43,959 nt of DNA from Nocardia acidivorans NBRC 108247 (lineage in GTDB: Bacteria; Actinomycetota; Actinomycetes; Mycobacteriales; Mycobacteriaceae), in the NCBI RefSeq assembly GCF_001625085.1, contig NZ_BDAW01000082.1:1-43959 (forward strand), given 5' to 3'. Positions within the stretch are counted from its first letter, which is position 1. Every line of letters starts with the position of its first letter. The position numbers and the translations under genes are program-made. The notes beneath the pieces were generated by a model. That model ran no database searches. It was not told where the DNA came from and saw nothing but the letters and a program-made list of their open reading frames with translations. Below are positions 1 through 8,836 of the stretch, piece by piece.

Positions 1-232
1 CCGGCGACAGGAACTGCATGCCCGGTCGCGCGAGCTCGGCACGCATCAGCAGGGCCATCAGGCCGCCGACGAGGAAGAAGGACATGGCGGTCACCAAGTA
101 CATGACGCCGAGAACCTTCGGGTCCGTCGTGGTGACCATCTTGTAGATGAACGAACCCTTCGGACCCACTCGTTGCGGGTATGGCCGAGCCGCCTCCACT
201 TGACGGACTGGCTGTGGCTCTACGGCAGTCAC
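1..232 (-). CDS. ctaD: Cytochrome c oxidase subunit I, N-terminal part (gene runs off the window)
   Basis: Only the first 77 codons are inside the window. The protein begins V-T-A-V-E-P-Q-P and carries the FIYKMVTTTDPKVLGVMYL segment, which leads into the first membrane helix of actinobacterial aa3 oxidase subunit I. This is the haem-copper subunit that reduces oxygen at the end of the respiratory chain. The GTG at 232 is chosen because AGGAGG (237-242, minus strand) sits 4 bases upstream. The divergent neighbour fecB matches the ctaD-fecB order of M. tuberculosis. The catalytic region lies outside the window, so the identity rests on the N-terminus and the context. Confidence 0.85.
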   Translation of the reverse strand, partial: MTAVEPQPVRQVEAARPYPQRVGPKGSFIYKMVTTTDPKVLGVMYLVTAMSFFLVGGLMALLMRAELARPGMQFLSP

Positions 233-383
233 AAATCCTCCTGAACAGGTGCCTTCTTGTCGTTCGCACGCGGTGGTTCCGGCGTCCGGTTCGGCGCATG
301 ACGAACGACGGGGGCCTAGCGCTTCAAGGATCGTAAACCGTGCTCCCACAGGGCTCGCGGGCTGGTCCTACTCTGTGTCGTAA

Positions 384-412
384 TTGGGCCTCGCGGTCGC
401 CGGATGTACGCT
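384..412 (+). promoter_or_regulatory. Leaderless promoter of fecB
   Basis: TTGGGC (384-389), a 17-bp spacer and TACGCT (407-412) are followed 7 bases later by the ATG at 420. The expected transcription start therefore falls at or next to the start codon. There is no Shine-Dalgarno sequence. This arrangement decides the fecB start in favour of 420 over the in-frame TTG at 384, which lies inside the promoter. Confidence 0.5.
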
Positions 413-419
413 GCCAGCC

Positions 420-1526
420 ATGCCGGTGCGCGAGTCCGCTTCCACCCGAATCACGTTCGCCTCCACCACCGCCCCGCCGCGCCGTTTGCGCACCTGGGGC
501 GCTGTTCTGGCCGCTACCGCGGTGCTACCGGCGGGTCTACTCGCGGGGTGTGGCAAGGGCACGGACGATGCCATGAGCTCGATCGTGCGCACCACCACCA
601 ATATCGCCGGGGCCGGTGTGGTGGGTCTGGAGCGCGATACCCGGACCGCGTGCCCGCTGCCCAGTGCGCCGGACGCGACCTCGGGGACGATCACCGTCAC
701 CCATGCCGCCGGGACCAGTGAGGTGCCCGCCGATCCCAAACGCGTTGTGGTGCTGTCCACCGCCGCGCTGGACGCGGTCTGCGCGCTGGGACTGTGGGAG
801 CGCGTGGTGGGTGCGGCAACGGTTTCCGGACCCACCGCACAGCCCTCCTACCTGGGCACGGGCATCTCCGAGGTGCCGGGGGTCGGTATGGTCGGCAGTC
901 CGGATCCGGCGAAAGTGGCGGAGCTGAAACCGGATCTGATCCTCGGGGCCGCGAGCGACCGGGGAATGTACGACGCGCTGAAGGGGATCGCCCCGACCGT
1001 GCTGACCGGTTCGGACAATGGCTGGCAGGCCGAATTCACCGGTTACGGCGCGGCGCTGGATCGCAAGACCGCCGCCGTCAAGGCCCTGGAGGACTACCGC
1101 ACCGCGGCCCGCGACACCGGAAACGCGGTGGCCGCCAGCCTGTCTCAGGCGTCGGTGCTGCGCTTCGATCCCAAGGCCATCCAGGTGCAGGGCAACAACA
1201 GCTTCGCCGGGCTGGTGCTCGCCGATGCCGGTGTGCAGCGCCCGCAGTCCCAGCGCGGTGACTCCTTCGATGTCGCCGGCCTGGACGCCGAGGCCGATCG
1301 CAACAAGATCGAGGGCGACATCATCTATCTGATGTTCGACGGTAAGGACGGCCAGAAGAACGCCGAATCGCTGATGCACGGCGATGATTGGAAGTCGCTC
1401 AGCGCGGTCAGCGATCGCCGGGAATTCGTTGTGGAGGACAGCATCTGGCACGGATCGGGCGTCACCGCCGCCCGCGCCCTCCTGGACGATCTGCGCAAGT
1501 CCCTCAATGCCTATGTGACGGACTGA
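420..1526 (+). CDS. fecB: Iron-siderophore/Fe(III)-dicitrate type substrate-binding lipoprotein
   Basis: This 368-residue protein belongs to the FecB/FepB family of class III periplasmic binding proteins. The N-terminus has an arginine-containing head, a hydrophobic segment and the lipobox L-L-A-G-C, so it should be secreted and lipid-anchored outside the membrane. The binding fold follows: PKRVVVLSTAALDAVCALG, 'PDPAKVAELKPDLIL' and a C-terminal 'WHGSGVTAARALLDDL' lobe. The family captures ferric siderophores for an ABC importer. No permease or ATPase gene is nearby, so it is an orphan here, as in M. tuberculosis where fecB also faces ctaD. A leaderless promoter precedes the ATG. The actual ligand cannot be read from the sequence. 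Confidence 0.82.
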   Translation: MPVRESASTRITFASTTAPPRRLRTWGAVLAATAVLPAGLLAGCGKGTDDAMSSIVRTTTNIAGAGVVGLERDTRTACPLPSAPDATSGTITVTHAAGTSEVPADPKRVVVLSTAALDAVCALGLWERVVGAATVSGPTAQPSYLGTGISEVPGVGMVGSPDPAKVAELKPDLILGAASDRGMYDALKGIAPTVLTGSDNGWQAEFTGYGAALDRKTAAVKALEDYRTAARDTGNAVAASLSQASVLRFDPKAIQVQGNNSFAGLVLADAGVQRPQSQRGDSFDVAGLDAEADRNKIEGDIIYLMFDGKDGQKNAESLMHGDDWKSLSAVSDRREFVVEDSIWHGSGVTAARALLDDLRKSLNAYVTD

Positions 1527-1552
1527 ATTTCGGCGCGACCACAACATACGAG

Positions 1553-1583
1553 AGCCCGGCATCCTGGATAGGATCGCCGGGCT
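1553..1583. terminator. Hairpin between convergent fecB and nrdF
   Basis: AGCCCGGC (1553-1560) pairs with GCCGGGCT (1576-1583), and the inner ATCC/GGAT pairs extend the stem. It sits 26 bases past the fecB stop and before the nrdF stop, so it could serve either strand. There is only a weak T-rich tail. Confidence 0.6.
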
Positions 1584-1738
1584 TCGCTCTTGAATATGGG
1601 ACGCGACAACTGATTTCGCGAGTTCGGGGTAGCTCCAGGGGTACGCCCGAAATCGGTGCCGCACCAGAACGCCACCCCGCGTCGTCAACGTAATACGGCT
1701 CTCAGCCGGCCGCCGAAGTCACGGAGAGGTGGGACGGC

Positions 1739-2731
1739 TCAGAACTCCCAGTCTTCGTCTTCGGTGTTGACGGCCTTGCCGATCACATAGCTCGAACCCG
1801 AGCCGGAGAAGAAGTCGTGATTCTCATCGGCATTGGGTGAGAGGGCCGACAGGATCGCCGGGTTCACATCGCACTCGTCCTTGGGGAACAGACCCTCGTA
1901 GCCGAGGTTCATCAGCGCCTTATTGGCGTTGTAGCGCAGGAACTTCTTGACGTCCTCGGTGAGACCGACCTCGTCGTACAGATCCTGGGTGTACTCGACC
2001 TCGTTCTCGTACAGCTCGAACAGCAGCTCGAAGGTGTACGACTTGAGCTCATCGCGCTCGGCCTGCGAGACCAGCTCCAGACCCTTCTGGAACTTGTAGC
2101 CGATGTAGTACCCATGCACGGCCTCATCGCGAATGATCAGGCGGATCATATCGGCGGTATTGGTGAGCTTGGCCCGCGAGGACCAGTGCATCGGCAGGTA
2201 GAAGCCGGAGTAGAACAGGAAGGACTCCAGCAGCGTGGAGGCCACCTTGCGCTTGAGCGGATTCTCGCCGTTGTAGTAGTCCAGCACGATCTCGGCCTTG
2301 CGCTGCAGGTTCCGATTCTCCTCGGACCAGCGGAAGGCTTCGTCGATCTCCTTGGAGGAGCACAGGGTGGAGAAGATCTGGCTGTAGCTCTTGGCGTGCA
2401 CCGACTCCATGAACGCGATGTTGGTGTACACCGCCTCCTCGTGCGGGGTCAGCGCATCGGGAATCAGGCTGACCGCGCCGACCGTGCCCTGGATGGTGTC
2501 CAGCAGGGTGAGACCGGTGAAGACCCGCATGGTCAGCTGCTTTTCGCTGGGAGTCAGCGTGGCCCACGACGGAATGTCATTGGAGACGGGTACCTTCTCC
2601 GGCAACCAGAAGTTACCGGTGAGCCGATCCCAGACCTCCGCGTCCTTGTCATCGATTACGCGGTTCCAGTTGATCGCCGATACCCGATCAATCACCTTCG
2701 TTACACGCATGGTCGTGTGGTCCACGGTCAT
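1739..2731 (-). CDS. nrdF: Ribonucleoside-diphosphate reductase class Ib, beta subunit
   Basis: The 330-residue protein is very close to mycobacterial NrdF2. It carries the shared IDRVSAINWNR start, the metal-ligand helices with 'MESVHAKSYSQIFSTL' and 'RDEAVHGYYIGYKFQ', and a C-terminal acidic tail ending EDEDWEF that docks on NrdE. It holds the dimetal/tyrosyl radical cofactor that starts ribonucleotide reduction. The start is not certain: the ATG at 2731 directly abuts GAGAGG (2732-2737), whereas the in-frame GTG at 2725 lies 6 bases from it and may be the true start. As in M. tuberculosis, nrdF is separated from nrdHIE. Twin NrdR-box-like dyads lie just upstream at 2762-2809. Confidence 0.97.
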   Translation of the reverse strand: MTVDHTTMRVTKVIDRVSAINWNRVIDDKDAEVWDRLTGNFWLPEKVPVSNDIPSWATLTPSEKQLTMRVFTGLTLLDTIQGTVGAVSLIPDALTPHEEAVYTNIAFMESVHAKSYSQIFSTLCSSKEIDEAFRWSEENRNLQRKAEIVLDYYNGENPLKRKVASTLLESFLFYSGFYLPMHWSSRAKLTNTADMIRLIIRDEAVHGYYIGYKFQKGLELVSQAERDELKSYTFELLFELYENEVEYTQDLYDEVGLTEDVKKFLRYNANKALMNLGYEGLFPKDECDVNPAILSALSPNADENHDFFSGSGSSYVIGKAVNTEDEDWEF

Positions 2732-2761
2732 CCTCTCAACTCACCCATCCTCGTGGCTTGA

Positions 2762-2809
2762 ACACTACTACTGGGGGAGGGTCTCATTGCGCAGCACAAG
2801 ACCTTGTGT
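2762..2809. promoter_or_regulatory. Twin NrdR-box-like dyads upstream of nrdF
   Basis: Box 1, ACACTACTACTGGGGG (2762-2777), matches about 9 of 16 positions of the NrdR consensus as I recall it (acaCwAtATaTwGtgt). Box 2, GCACAAGACCTTGTGT (2794-2809), matches 12 of 16. The boxes start 32 bp apart, three helical turns, which is the usual NrdR spacing. Minus-strand TAGTGT (2762-2767), inside box 1, could be the nrdF -10. Box 2 is also a hairpin-capable dyad just past mgtE. Confidence 0.55.
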
Positions 2810-2826
2810 CTTCAACCGTCCGCTGA

Positions 2827-4281
2827 TCAGATGCCGAGAACCAATTTCGCTGTCATGAAATAGATCACGAGTCCGGTCGCGTCGACCAGAGTCGTCACCA
2901 TCGGGGCGGAGATCACAGCCGGATCGATGCGCAGCTTCTTCGCCAGCAGCGGCATGGTGCCGCCGATGGTCGCCGCCCACCCGCAGATGACGATCAGCGT
3001 AATACCGACCACCAGGCCGATTTTCGCGCCGACGAAGAGTGCGGCGATGACCATGCCGACCACGGCGAGCATACTGCCGAGCAACAGCCCCACCCGGCAT
3101 TCGCGCCAGATCACCTTGAACAGGTCCGAGACGCGCACCTCGCCGACGGCCAGGGCGCGCACGCACGTCGTCGCCGCCTGCGCGCCCGCATTGCCGCCCG
3201 CGCCGATGAGCAGTGGAATGAACAGCGCCAGATGCGCGGCCTGCTCCAGGGTGCCCTCGAACATATCGGTCACGGTGACCGTGAGCGTGGCCGCGACCAG
3301 CAGCAGCATCAGCCACAGGGCGCGGTAGCGAGCCAACTGGAAGACCCCGGCGGCCATATAGTGACCGGCCCACGGCGTGGTGCCCGCCTGGCGCGCCACA
3401 TCCTCGGAGTCGGCGGCCTCGATGACCTCGATGGCGTCGTCGATGGTGAGCAGACCGACCAAGCGGTTCTCGCTGTCCACCACCGGCAGGTTGATCAGGT
3501 TCGCGCCCTGCATGAGCCGGGCCGCCTTCTCCGCCGAATCGGTGGCGCGGGCGAAAACCGGCTCGGAGACAACGAGATCCGCGATCATCGAGTCCGGCGA
3601 ACTCAGCACCAGCTCGCGCAGTTCGACAATGCCGATGAGGCGGCGGCCCGCGTCCACCACGGGCAGGGTGTAGACGGTTTCGGCGTTCGCGCCCTTGGTG
3701 CGCACCGTCTGCAGGGCGGCCGACACCGGCAGATTACGCGGCAGCGCAACGACTTCCGGCGTCATGTAGAAGCCGACCGAACCCTCCGGATAGCCCAGCA
3801 GCAGCGCCGTCATCCGGCGCTCCTCCTGACTCAGCCCGGCGAGCACCTTCTTGGCGACCTTGGCCGGGGCCTCACGCAACATGCGGGCGCGATCGTCGGG
3901 ATCCATCTCCTCGACCAGATCGCGGAAGCTCTGATCACGCAGACCGGTCAGAATCTGCTGCTGATCGACGGGCTCCAGCTCCTCGAACACATCGAGGGCG
4001 CGATCCTTGTCCAGCAGACGGAAGGCCATACCGGCCTCGACGGCGTCCATGCGCGCCAGTTCGTCGGCGATGACGTGCGGCGGATGATTGTCCAGCCACT
4101 CCAGGGTCGCGGCCAGATGATGGCAGTCGACGATATCGCGCAGTGAATCACCCTGTGCGCGAAGGGAATCGCGGCCGGTGGGCAACGAATCACGCTCGTC
4201 GGAGAGCGTGCTGTTACCGGTATCGGGCAGCGCGAGAACAGTGGGCAGCGTCGGAACGACGGGCAGATCGGTCTGCGTCAT
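2827..4281 (-). CDS. mgtE: Magnesium transporter MgtE
   Basis: This 484-residue protein has the full MgtE layout. A basic and acidic cytosolic N domain spans about residues 50-150 and a tandem CBS pair about 155-285. Five membrane helices follow from about 310 to the end. The pore region shows P-L-L-I-G-A-G-G-N-A-G-A-Q and the late helix shows LVDATGLVIYF, where the family keeps a magnesium-binding aspartate. It imports Mg2+ and is gated by Mg2+ bound to the N/CBS domains. The ATG at 4281 has GAGG about 9 bases upstream. The long gap before the gene contains several hairpins and may be a regulatory leader. Confidence 0.93.
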   Translation of the reverse strand: MTQTDLPVVPTLPTVLALPDTGNSTLSDERDSLPTGRDSLRAQGDSLRDIVDCHHLAATLEWLDNHPPHVIADELARMDAVEAGMAFRLLDKDRALDVFEELEPVDQQQILTGLRDQSFRDLVEEMDPDDRARMLREAPAKVAKKVLAGLSQEERRMTALLLGYPEGSVGFYMTPEVVALPRNLPVSAALQTVRTKGANAETVYTLPVVDAGRRLIGIVELRELVLSSPDSMIADLVVSEPVFARATDSAEKAARLMQGANLINLPVVDSENRLVGLLTIDDAIEVIEAADSEDVARQAGTTPWAGHYMAAGVFQLARYRALWLMLLLVAATLTVTVTDMFEGTLEQAAHLALFIPLLIGAGGNAGAQAATTCVRALAVGEVRVSDLFKVIWRECRVGLLLGSMLAVVGMVIAALFVGAKIGLVVGITLIVICGWAATIGGTMPLLAKKLRIDPAVISAPMVTTLVDATGLVIYFMTAKLVLGI

Positions 4282-4722
4282 GGCGGAACACCTCAGCCGG
4301 GTGGCGAGTCAGGGGTGAACGGATGGAAACACCAGGTCACACCGCGAGGCACCGACCCCGTCGCAGCAGCGAACTACCGGGAATACGAGGGGGTGGCGCC
4401 GCGCGGCCTTCGACTGGGGGGCTCGCTACGCATGCGACCCACCTCCTCGAAGCCGTCGTGCACCGATAAATTCACCCGCGGGTCGCGGGCTCTGCCTGCC
4501 GCATCGGGGTATTTCCCCCGCATACGACACAAAAGCGTCCCTGTGCAGGATACAGGCCGGTGGCCCGACCCGCCCGGGCGGTGTAGCAACACACCGCACC
4601 GAGCACCCGGAGGGGTGGAACGGCCTCGACCCCGTCGGCTATTCCGTGAGAGAGTCGGGGGGCGGGAACTGCGGCGGGGATAATTTTCCGATCATTTCTC
4701 GGTCATGCGGGCGCCGGACGCG
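4282..4722. other. Long intergenic region between mgtE and the response regulator; possible structured mgtE leader
   Basis: No convincing gene lies here. On the minus strand a TATCCT hexamer (4547-4552) would start a leader of about 260 nt before mgtE. That stretch has stable hairpins, such as CCCGCG-GGT-CGCGGG (4475-4489) and CGGGG/CCCCG (4505-4520). A Mg2+-sensing leader is possible, but I cannot match it to the known M-box. Confidence 0.35.
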
Positions 4723-4751
4723 TTGGGCGGCCGTCCGAGTTGGCCTACTCT
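4723..4751 (+). promoter_or_regulatory. Leaderless promoter of the two-component operon
   Basis: TTGGGC (4723-4728), a 17-bp spacer and TACTCT (4746-4751) are followed by 8 bases and GTG at 4760. The -35 is identical to that of fecB. No Shine-Dalgarno sequence is present. Confidence 0.5.
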
Positions 4752-4759
4752 CTGGCTCT

Positions 4760-5425
4760 GTGCGTGTTTTGGTGTTGGAGGATGATCAGCAACTCAGTCG
4801 CGAAGTGACCGATGGTTTGCGCTCGGCCGGGTTCGCGGTGGACCTCGCCCACGATATCGCCGACGCCGATTTCAAGATCGCCATCAATCGCTACGACTGC
4901 CTGGTGGTGGATCGCGGACTGCCCGACGGCGACGGCCTGGATCTGGTCGCCGGGGCGCGCCGGGCCGGGCACACCATGCCCGCGCTCATGCTCACCGGCC
5001 GCGACGGACTCGATGATCGGCTCGCCGGATTCGAACAGGGCGCGGACGACTATCTGACCAAACCCTTCGCGCTGCCCGAACTGGTGATGCGGGTGCGGGC
5101 GCTGTGCCGCCGGCGCGAACAGCCCACCGCATCGCGAATCGCGGTGTCGGACATCGATATCGACCTCATGCGCAGGCGGGTGACTCGCGCCGGCATCATG
5201 CTCTCGCTCACCCCCAAGGAGTTCGCGGTGCTCGAACTCATGGCGACCCGGCGCGGCAGCGTGGTCACCCGCACCGATCTCATCGAATGCTGCTGGGACG
5301 AGATGGCCGAGCCCGCATCGAATGTGGTGGACGCGGTGGTGGCCAAACTGCGCCGCAAACTCGGGGAACCGTGCGTGATCGAAACCGTGCGCGGGACAGG
5401 GTTTCTCATCGGCGAACCGGCATGA
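4760..5425 (+). CDS. OmpR/PhoB-family response regulator
   Basis: The 221-residue protein has a receiver domain (about 1-115) with the acidic pair E7/D8-D9, the phospho-acceptor D51 in LVVDRGLPDGDG and the K in YLTKPF. A winged-helix DNA-binding domain (about 125-220) follows with SLTPKEFAVLELMATRRG and the C-terminal VETVRGTGFLIG. It should be phosphorylated by the kinase whose ATG overlaps its stop (ATGA at 5422-5425). The GTG at 4760 is preferred because the receiver domain begins exactly there and a leaderless promoter precedes it; an upstream extension would add unrelated residues. The signal sensed is unknown. Confidence 0.93.
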   Translation: MRVLVLEDDQQLSREVTDGLRSAGFAVDLAHDIADADFKIAINRYDCLVVDRGLPDGDGLDLVAGARRAGHTMPALMLTGRDGLDDRLAGFEQGADDYLTKPFALPELVMRVRALCRRREQPTASRIAVSDIDIDLMRRRVTRAGIMLSLTPKEFAVLELMATRRGSVVTRTDLIECCWDEMAEPASNVVDAVVAKLRRKLGEPCVIETVRGTGFLIGEPA

Positions 5426-6726
5426 GTTCGCATCGTTCCCCGGCGGTGGCGCGGCTGCGCCGGGCGCGCTGGATGATGACCGGATTGGTCACCGTCATCA
5501 CCGCCACCGCCGTCCTGGTACTCGGATTCATCGCCGCGACCATCGATTCGCATTCGCGGGCCATCGAGGCCGACCGGCAGGTGGAGAAGGTGGCGTTCGG
5601 GCTGGCCCGCGCCGTCCAGCACGATGAGAAGAACGCGCTGGACCTGTCCACCATCGTGGACGACGAGTTGGCGCAGGGTTCCACCGCGGTGGTCGTGCTG
5701 GTGCGCGAGCAGGGCCAGCCGTGGAAGCAGTCGCACACCTATCAGCGATCGCTCATGCCCGCCGACAGCGATATCAGCACCCTGGCCACCCAGGTCGAGG
5801 ACAATTCCGAAGGCACGCTGTACAAATCGCTGCGCCGCACCGCCACCGACATCACCGGCCGCGCGGTTACCGTGGTGGGAACGCCCGTGTACTGGACGGA
5901 TTGGGACAATATCGTGGTCGTCCTGGCCGCGGACCAATCCATGGACAATCCGGATCAGCATCGAATACTGGTGTGGGCCTTGCTGATCGGCGGCCTCCTG
6001 CTGGTGGCCGCCTCCACCGCCGCCGCCTATCTGCTGTCCGGCCGCAGTCAGCGCCAGGCCCTGCGCATGCTCGACGAACACGAACAGTTCCTCGGCGACG
6101 CCGCCCACGAATTGCGCACGCCGCTGGCCACTTTGAAGCTGCTGACCGAATCGCGCCCCGAACCCGAGGAGGTTCAGCAGACCCTGGACGAGGCCCGCAA
6201 GCTCGCCGATCGCATGGCCCGGCTCGTCACCGGTCTGCTGGCCCGCGCCCGCATGCAAACGGGCATAGCCGAACCCGAACGCACCCTGCTGCGCCTGGAT
6301 CAGCTCGCCGAGGCCGTGGCCGAGGAAGCCGCCGACCCGCGCATTCTCGTCACCGCGCACCCCGCCGTGGTCGTCGGCGATCCCCAACTCCTCGGTCTGG
6401 CCATCCGGAACATGCTGGAGAACGGCCTCACCCACGGTGCGGTCAACCGCGCCGCCCCGGTGGAGGTCCATATCGCCGAGGGCCGGGTGAGCGTGCGGGA
6501 CCACGGTCCCGGCGTCGATCCGGTCATGTCCGCCAGCCCCTTCGACCGGGGCTCGGCCGGGCGCACCGGCCGCAACGGCATCGGGCTGGCCCTGGTCGCC
6601 TGGGTGGCCCAGGCCCACGGCGGCAATGCCTCCATCGAACCGGCCGTGGGCGGGGGCACCATCGCCACGCTGTGGCTGCCCCCGGCCGATATCACCGCCG
6701 GGTCACCCACCGGCGCGCGGCCGTAG
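5422..6726 (+). CDS. Sensor histidine kinase, two-component partner
   Basis: This membrane kinase has 434 residues. TM1 lies at about 17-40, followed by an extracytoplasmic sensor region of about 140 residues, and TM2 at about 180-205. There is no clear HAMP linker before the HisKA H-box GDAAHELRTPLATLK. The HATPase domain follows, with the N-box NMLENGLTHG, the G1 motif VRDHGPGVD and the G2 motif RNGIGLALVAW. It overlaps the regulator by the ATGA junction, so the two are translationally coupled. It autophosphorylates the H-box histidine and passes phosphate to the preceding regulator. The stimulus cannot be inferred, although mgtE lies next door divergently. Confidence 0.93.
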   Translation: MSSHRSPAVARLRRARWMMTGLVTVITATAVLVLGFIAATIDSHSRAIEADRQVEKVAFGLARAVQHDEKNALDLSTIVDDELAQGSTAVVVLVREQGQPWKQSHTYQRSLMPADSDISTLATQVEDNSEGTLYKSLRRTATDITGRAVTVVGTPVYWTDWDNIVVVLAADQSMDNPDQHRILVWALLIGGLLLVAASTAAAYLLSGRSQRQALRMLDEHEQFLGDAAHELRTPLATLKLLTESRPEPEEVQQTLDEARKLADRMARLVTGLLARARMQTGIAEPERTLLRLDQLAEAVAEEAADPRILVTAHPAVVVGDPQLLGLAIRNMLENGLTHGAVNRAAPVEVHIAEGRVSVRDHGPGVDPVMSASPFDRGSAGRTGRNGIGLALVAWVAQAHGGNASIEPAVGGGTIATLWLPPADITAGSPTGARP

Positions 6727-6742
6727 CTCATAGGCTACGACC

Positions 6743-7393
6743 GTGGCACTGCAATCACTGACGATGATCCGGCACGGGGAGAGCGCGACCAATGCCGCGG
6801 CGGCGCGGGCCGAACTCTACGGCTCGGAGGTATTCGGCAGTGGGACAAGGGATCCCGATGTGCCGCTGACCGAGCTGGGGCGGGTGCAGGCGGCGGCGGT
6901 CGGAGCGTGGCTGGGACGGGCCGAGCGGGAGTGGACGGTGTGGTGCTCACCGTATTCGCGGGCTCGCGAAACCGCCGCCATCGCCCTGGGATCGGTGGGA
7001 TCGCCGCGGGCGCGGATCGACGAGCGACTGCGGGATCGGGAGATCGGGAATCTGCACGGGCTCACCGAATTGGGCTGGCGGCGACGGTATCCGGAGGAGT
7101 TCGCGCTGCGGGAGAAGCTGGGACGGTTCTACTATCGACCGCCGGGGGGTGAGTCCTGGGTCGATGTGGCATTGCGGCTGCGCACGCTGCTGGCCGAGTT
7201 GGACGGCCATGTGCTGGTGTTCGCACACGACATCGTCGTGGTGATGACGCGGTACGTGCTGGAGGGGCTGGACGAGGCGGACATTCTGGAGATCGAGCGG
7301 GGCAAGATCGACAATGCCTCGATCAGCCGGTGGGAGCGTTCGGGGACGGAACTGATCCGCATCGGGTACAACCAGACGGCGCATCTGGGCTAG
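6743..7393 (+). CDS. Histidine phosphatase (phosphoglycerate-mutase-like) family protein
   Basis: A 216-residue protein with the phosphohistidine motif MIRHGESATN near the N-terminus, the SPYSRARETA arginine motif, the acidic DREIGNLHG segment and a late histidine in VFAHDIVVVM. That last motif replaces the usual THG triad, but the histidine is kept. The superfamily includes phosphoglycerate mutases, acid phosphatases and nucleotide or sugar phosphatases; the substrate is not readable. The GTG at 6743 follows TAGGCT (6731-6736) by 6 bases and has no Shine-Dalgarno sequence, so the transcript is probably leaderless. It lies 16 bases after the kinase stop and may also be read through from that operon. 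Confidence 0.85.
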   Translation: MALQSLTMIRHGESATNAAAARAELYGSEVFGSGTRDPDVPLTELGRVQAAAVGAWLGRAEREWTVWCSPYSRARETAAIALGSVGSPRARIDERLRDREIGNLHGLTELGWRRRYPEEFALREKLGRFYYRPPGGESWVDVALRLRTLLAELDGHVLVFAHDIVVVMTRYVLEGLDEADILEIERGKIDNASISRWERSGTELIRIGYNQTAHLG

Positions 7394-7422
7394 TGCCCGC
7401 TCCCCCGGGTGCCACGGGCACC
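7393..7422 (+). terminator. Weak hairpin after the histidine phosphatase
   Basis: GTGCCCG (7393-7399) pairs with CGGGCAC (7415-7421). An alternative shorter stem, GGTGCC/GGCACC (7408-7422), competes with it. There is no T tract, so its role as a terminator is uncertain. Confidence 0.35.
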
Positions 7423-7560
7423 AGTTGTGAGATGTCACCGAACCGCCGATGCGGAATTGCGGCGGATCACAGCTAGTGGCCAACCTCCCCCTCTCCGGCC
7501 CATCGTGCGTTAGCGTTTCGTTACCGGAGGGCCTGCCCCCGGTGGGTGGAAGGAGCGCCG

Positions 7561-8835
7561 ATGGCCGTCGATATTCCGGCCCGCGCCGGATTGATCATCT
7601 CCGGCACCCCGATGTCCTCACCACTACAGGACGTCGGCCCGCTGGCCCGCCATATGGTCGGGCATTTCGTCGAGACGGTGGCGCCGTGCGGAACCCTGCC
7701 CGGCGACGCCATTCACGGCGATGTCACCATCATCACCCGCATGTGCCTGGAGCTGGCCGTGGGCATGCTGGACGGAAAGGACCTGCCGGAGAAGACCAAA
7801 CGACTCGAGGAAGCCGCCGCGCAATGGGCGCGCGAGGGCATCCCCATCGACACCATCCACCACGCCATCCATGAGGGATTCAAGATCGGATCCGATCTGG
7901 TGATGGCCAATGCCATGTCCCGGCATCTGCGACAGGACAGTCCGAACGGGGATGCCGAACTGGTGATCGCGGCCGCGGATATGGACAACATCCTGGGTGG
8001 CGCCGCCATGGTGGTGGAACTGCTGGACCGGATGACCTGCGCGGTCTCACTGGCCTACGTGCGCGAGCTGCGCTCGGTGGTGAGTGAGCATCACACCGCG
8101 GTGCACACCCTCACCTCCGCACTGCTCGGCGGGCACAGCACCTCCACCATGGCGCGCGAATGCGGCATCGAGATCGCCGAATCGTATTACGTTCTCGCCG
8201 TGTCGATTCCGGAGCATCCGGAGGAGCACTCGCCCACCGTGGAGGGCGCGGTGGTGGCGCGGCGCAAACTACGCCGGCTACAGGCCGAACTCGCCACCGG
8301 ATACACCGCCAAGGTGCTGTCGCTGCTGAGCGTGGACGGCGGGACGATTCTGGTCCCGGGCAACGCGCTCGCCGATGAACAACTCGACGAACTGATCGAG
8401 CGGCTCTCGCGGGCCGCGCGGGTGCCGATCGCCGCGACCATGATCCACGCTCCGGCACAGGGGATTCCGGACGCCGCCGATCAGGCGCATGAACTCCTGG
8501 ACATCGTGCACCGGCTGCGGCTCACCCGCGGGCTCTTCCGCTTCGACGAACTCGCCCTGGAATATCAGCTCACCCGGCCGGGGCCGGGACGCGACCATCT
8601 CGGCTCCCTGCTCGATCCGCTGGACCTGCATCCCGAACTGCTCGAGACGCTGCGCACGCACATCAGCAACAATCTGAATCGGCAGCGCACGGCGCGAATC
8701 CTGCACGTGCACACCAATACCGTGGATTACCGGCTCAAGCGGATCGGGCAGTTGACGGGCTTCGACCCGACGCAGGCCGCAGGTCTGTGGTACCTGCGGT
8801 CCGCATTGGTCGCCCGCACCTATCAGGCGGGTTGA
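7561..8835 (+). CDS. PucR/CdaR-type helix-turn-helix regulator
   Basis: The protein has 424 residues. The N-terminal half is an all-alpha RsbRD-like region with TIHHAIHEGFKIGSDLV. A GGDEF-like degenerate middle follows. The C-terminal PucR-type helix-turn-helix carries ISNNLNRQRTARILHVHTNT and VDYRLKRIGQLTGFD. Proteins of this build are numerous in Nocardia and Rhodococcus, and most have no known target. The ATG at 7561 has GAAGGAG 5 bases upstream, which fixes the start. The gene ends tail-to-tail with the lipase, with one base between the stops. Target genes cannot be named. Confidence 0.85.
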   Translation: MAVDIPARAGLIISGTPMSSPLQDVGPLARHMVGHFVETVAPCGTLPGDAIHGDVTIITRMCLELAVGMLDGKDLPEKTKRLEEAAAQWAREGIPIDTIHHAIHEGFKIGSDLVMANAMSRHLRQDSPNGDAELVIAAADMDNILGGAAMVVELLDRMTCAVSLAYVRELRSVVSEHHTAVHTLTSALLGGHSTSTMARECGIEIAESYYVLAVSIPEHPEEHSPTVEGAVVARRKLRRLQAELATGYTAKVLSLLSVDGGTILVPGNALADEQLDELIERLSRAARVPIAATMIHAPAQGIPDAADQAHELLDIVHRLRLTRGLFRFDELALEYQLTRPGPGRDHLGSLLDPLDLHPELLETLRTHISNNLNRQRTARILHVHTNTVDYRLKRIGQLTGFDPTQAAGLWYLRSALVARTYQAG

Positions 8836-8836
8836 G

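Noticed and set aside
4282..4552. Classical M-box (ykoK) Mg2+ riboswitch before mgtE
   Set aside because: The conserved GGTGAGGCTCC and following core could not be found on the minus strand; only generic hairpins are seen.
4646..4759. N-terminal extension of the response regulator from 4646
   Set aside because: The receiver domain starts exactly at GTG 4760, and the extension would run through the promoter.
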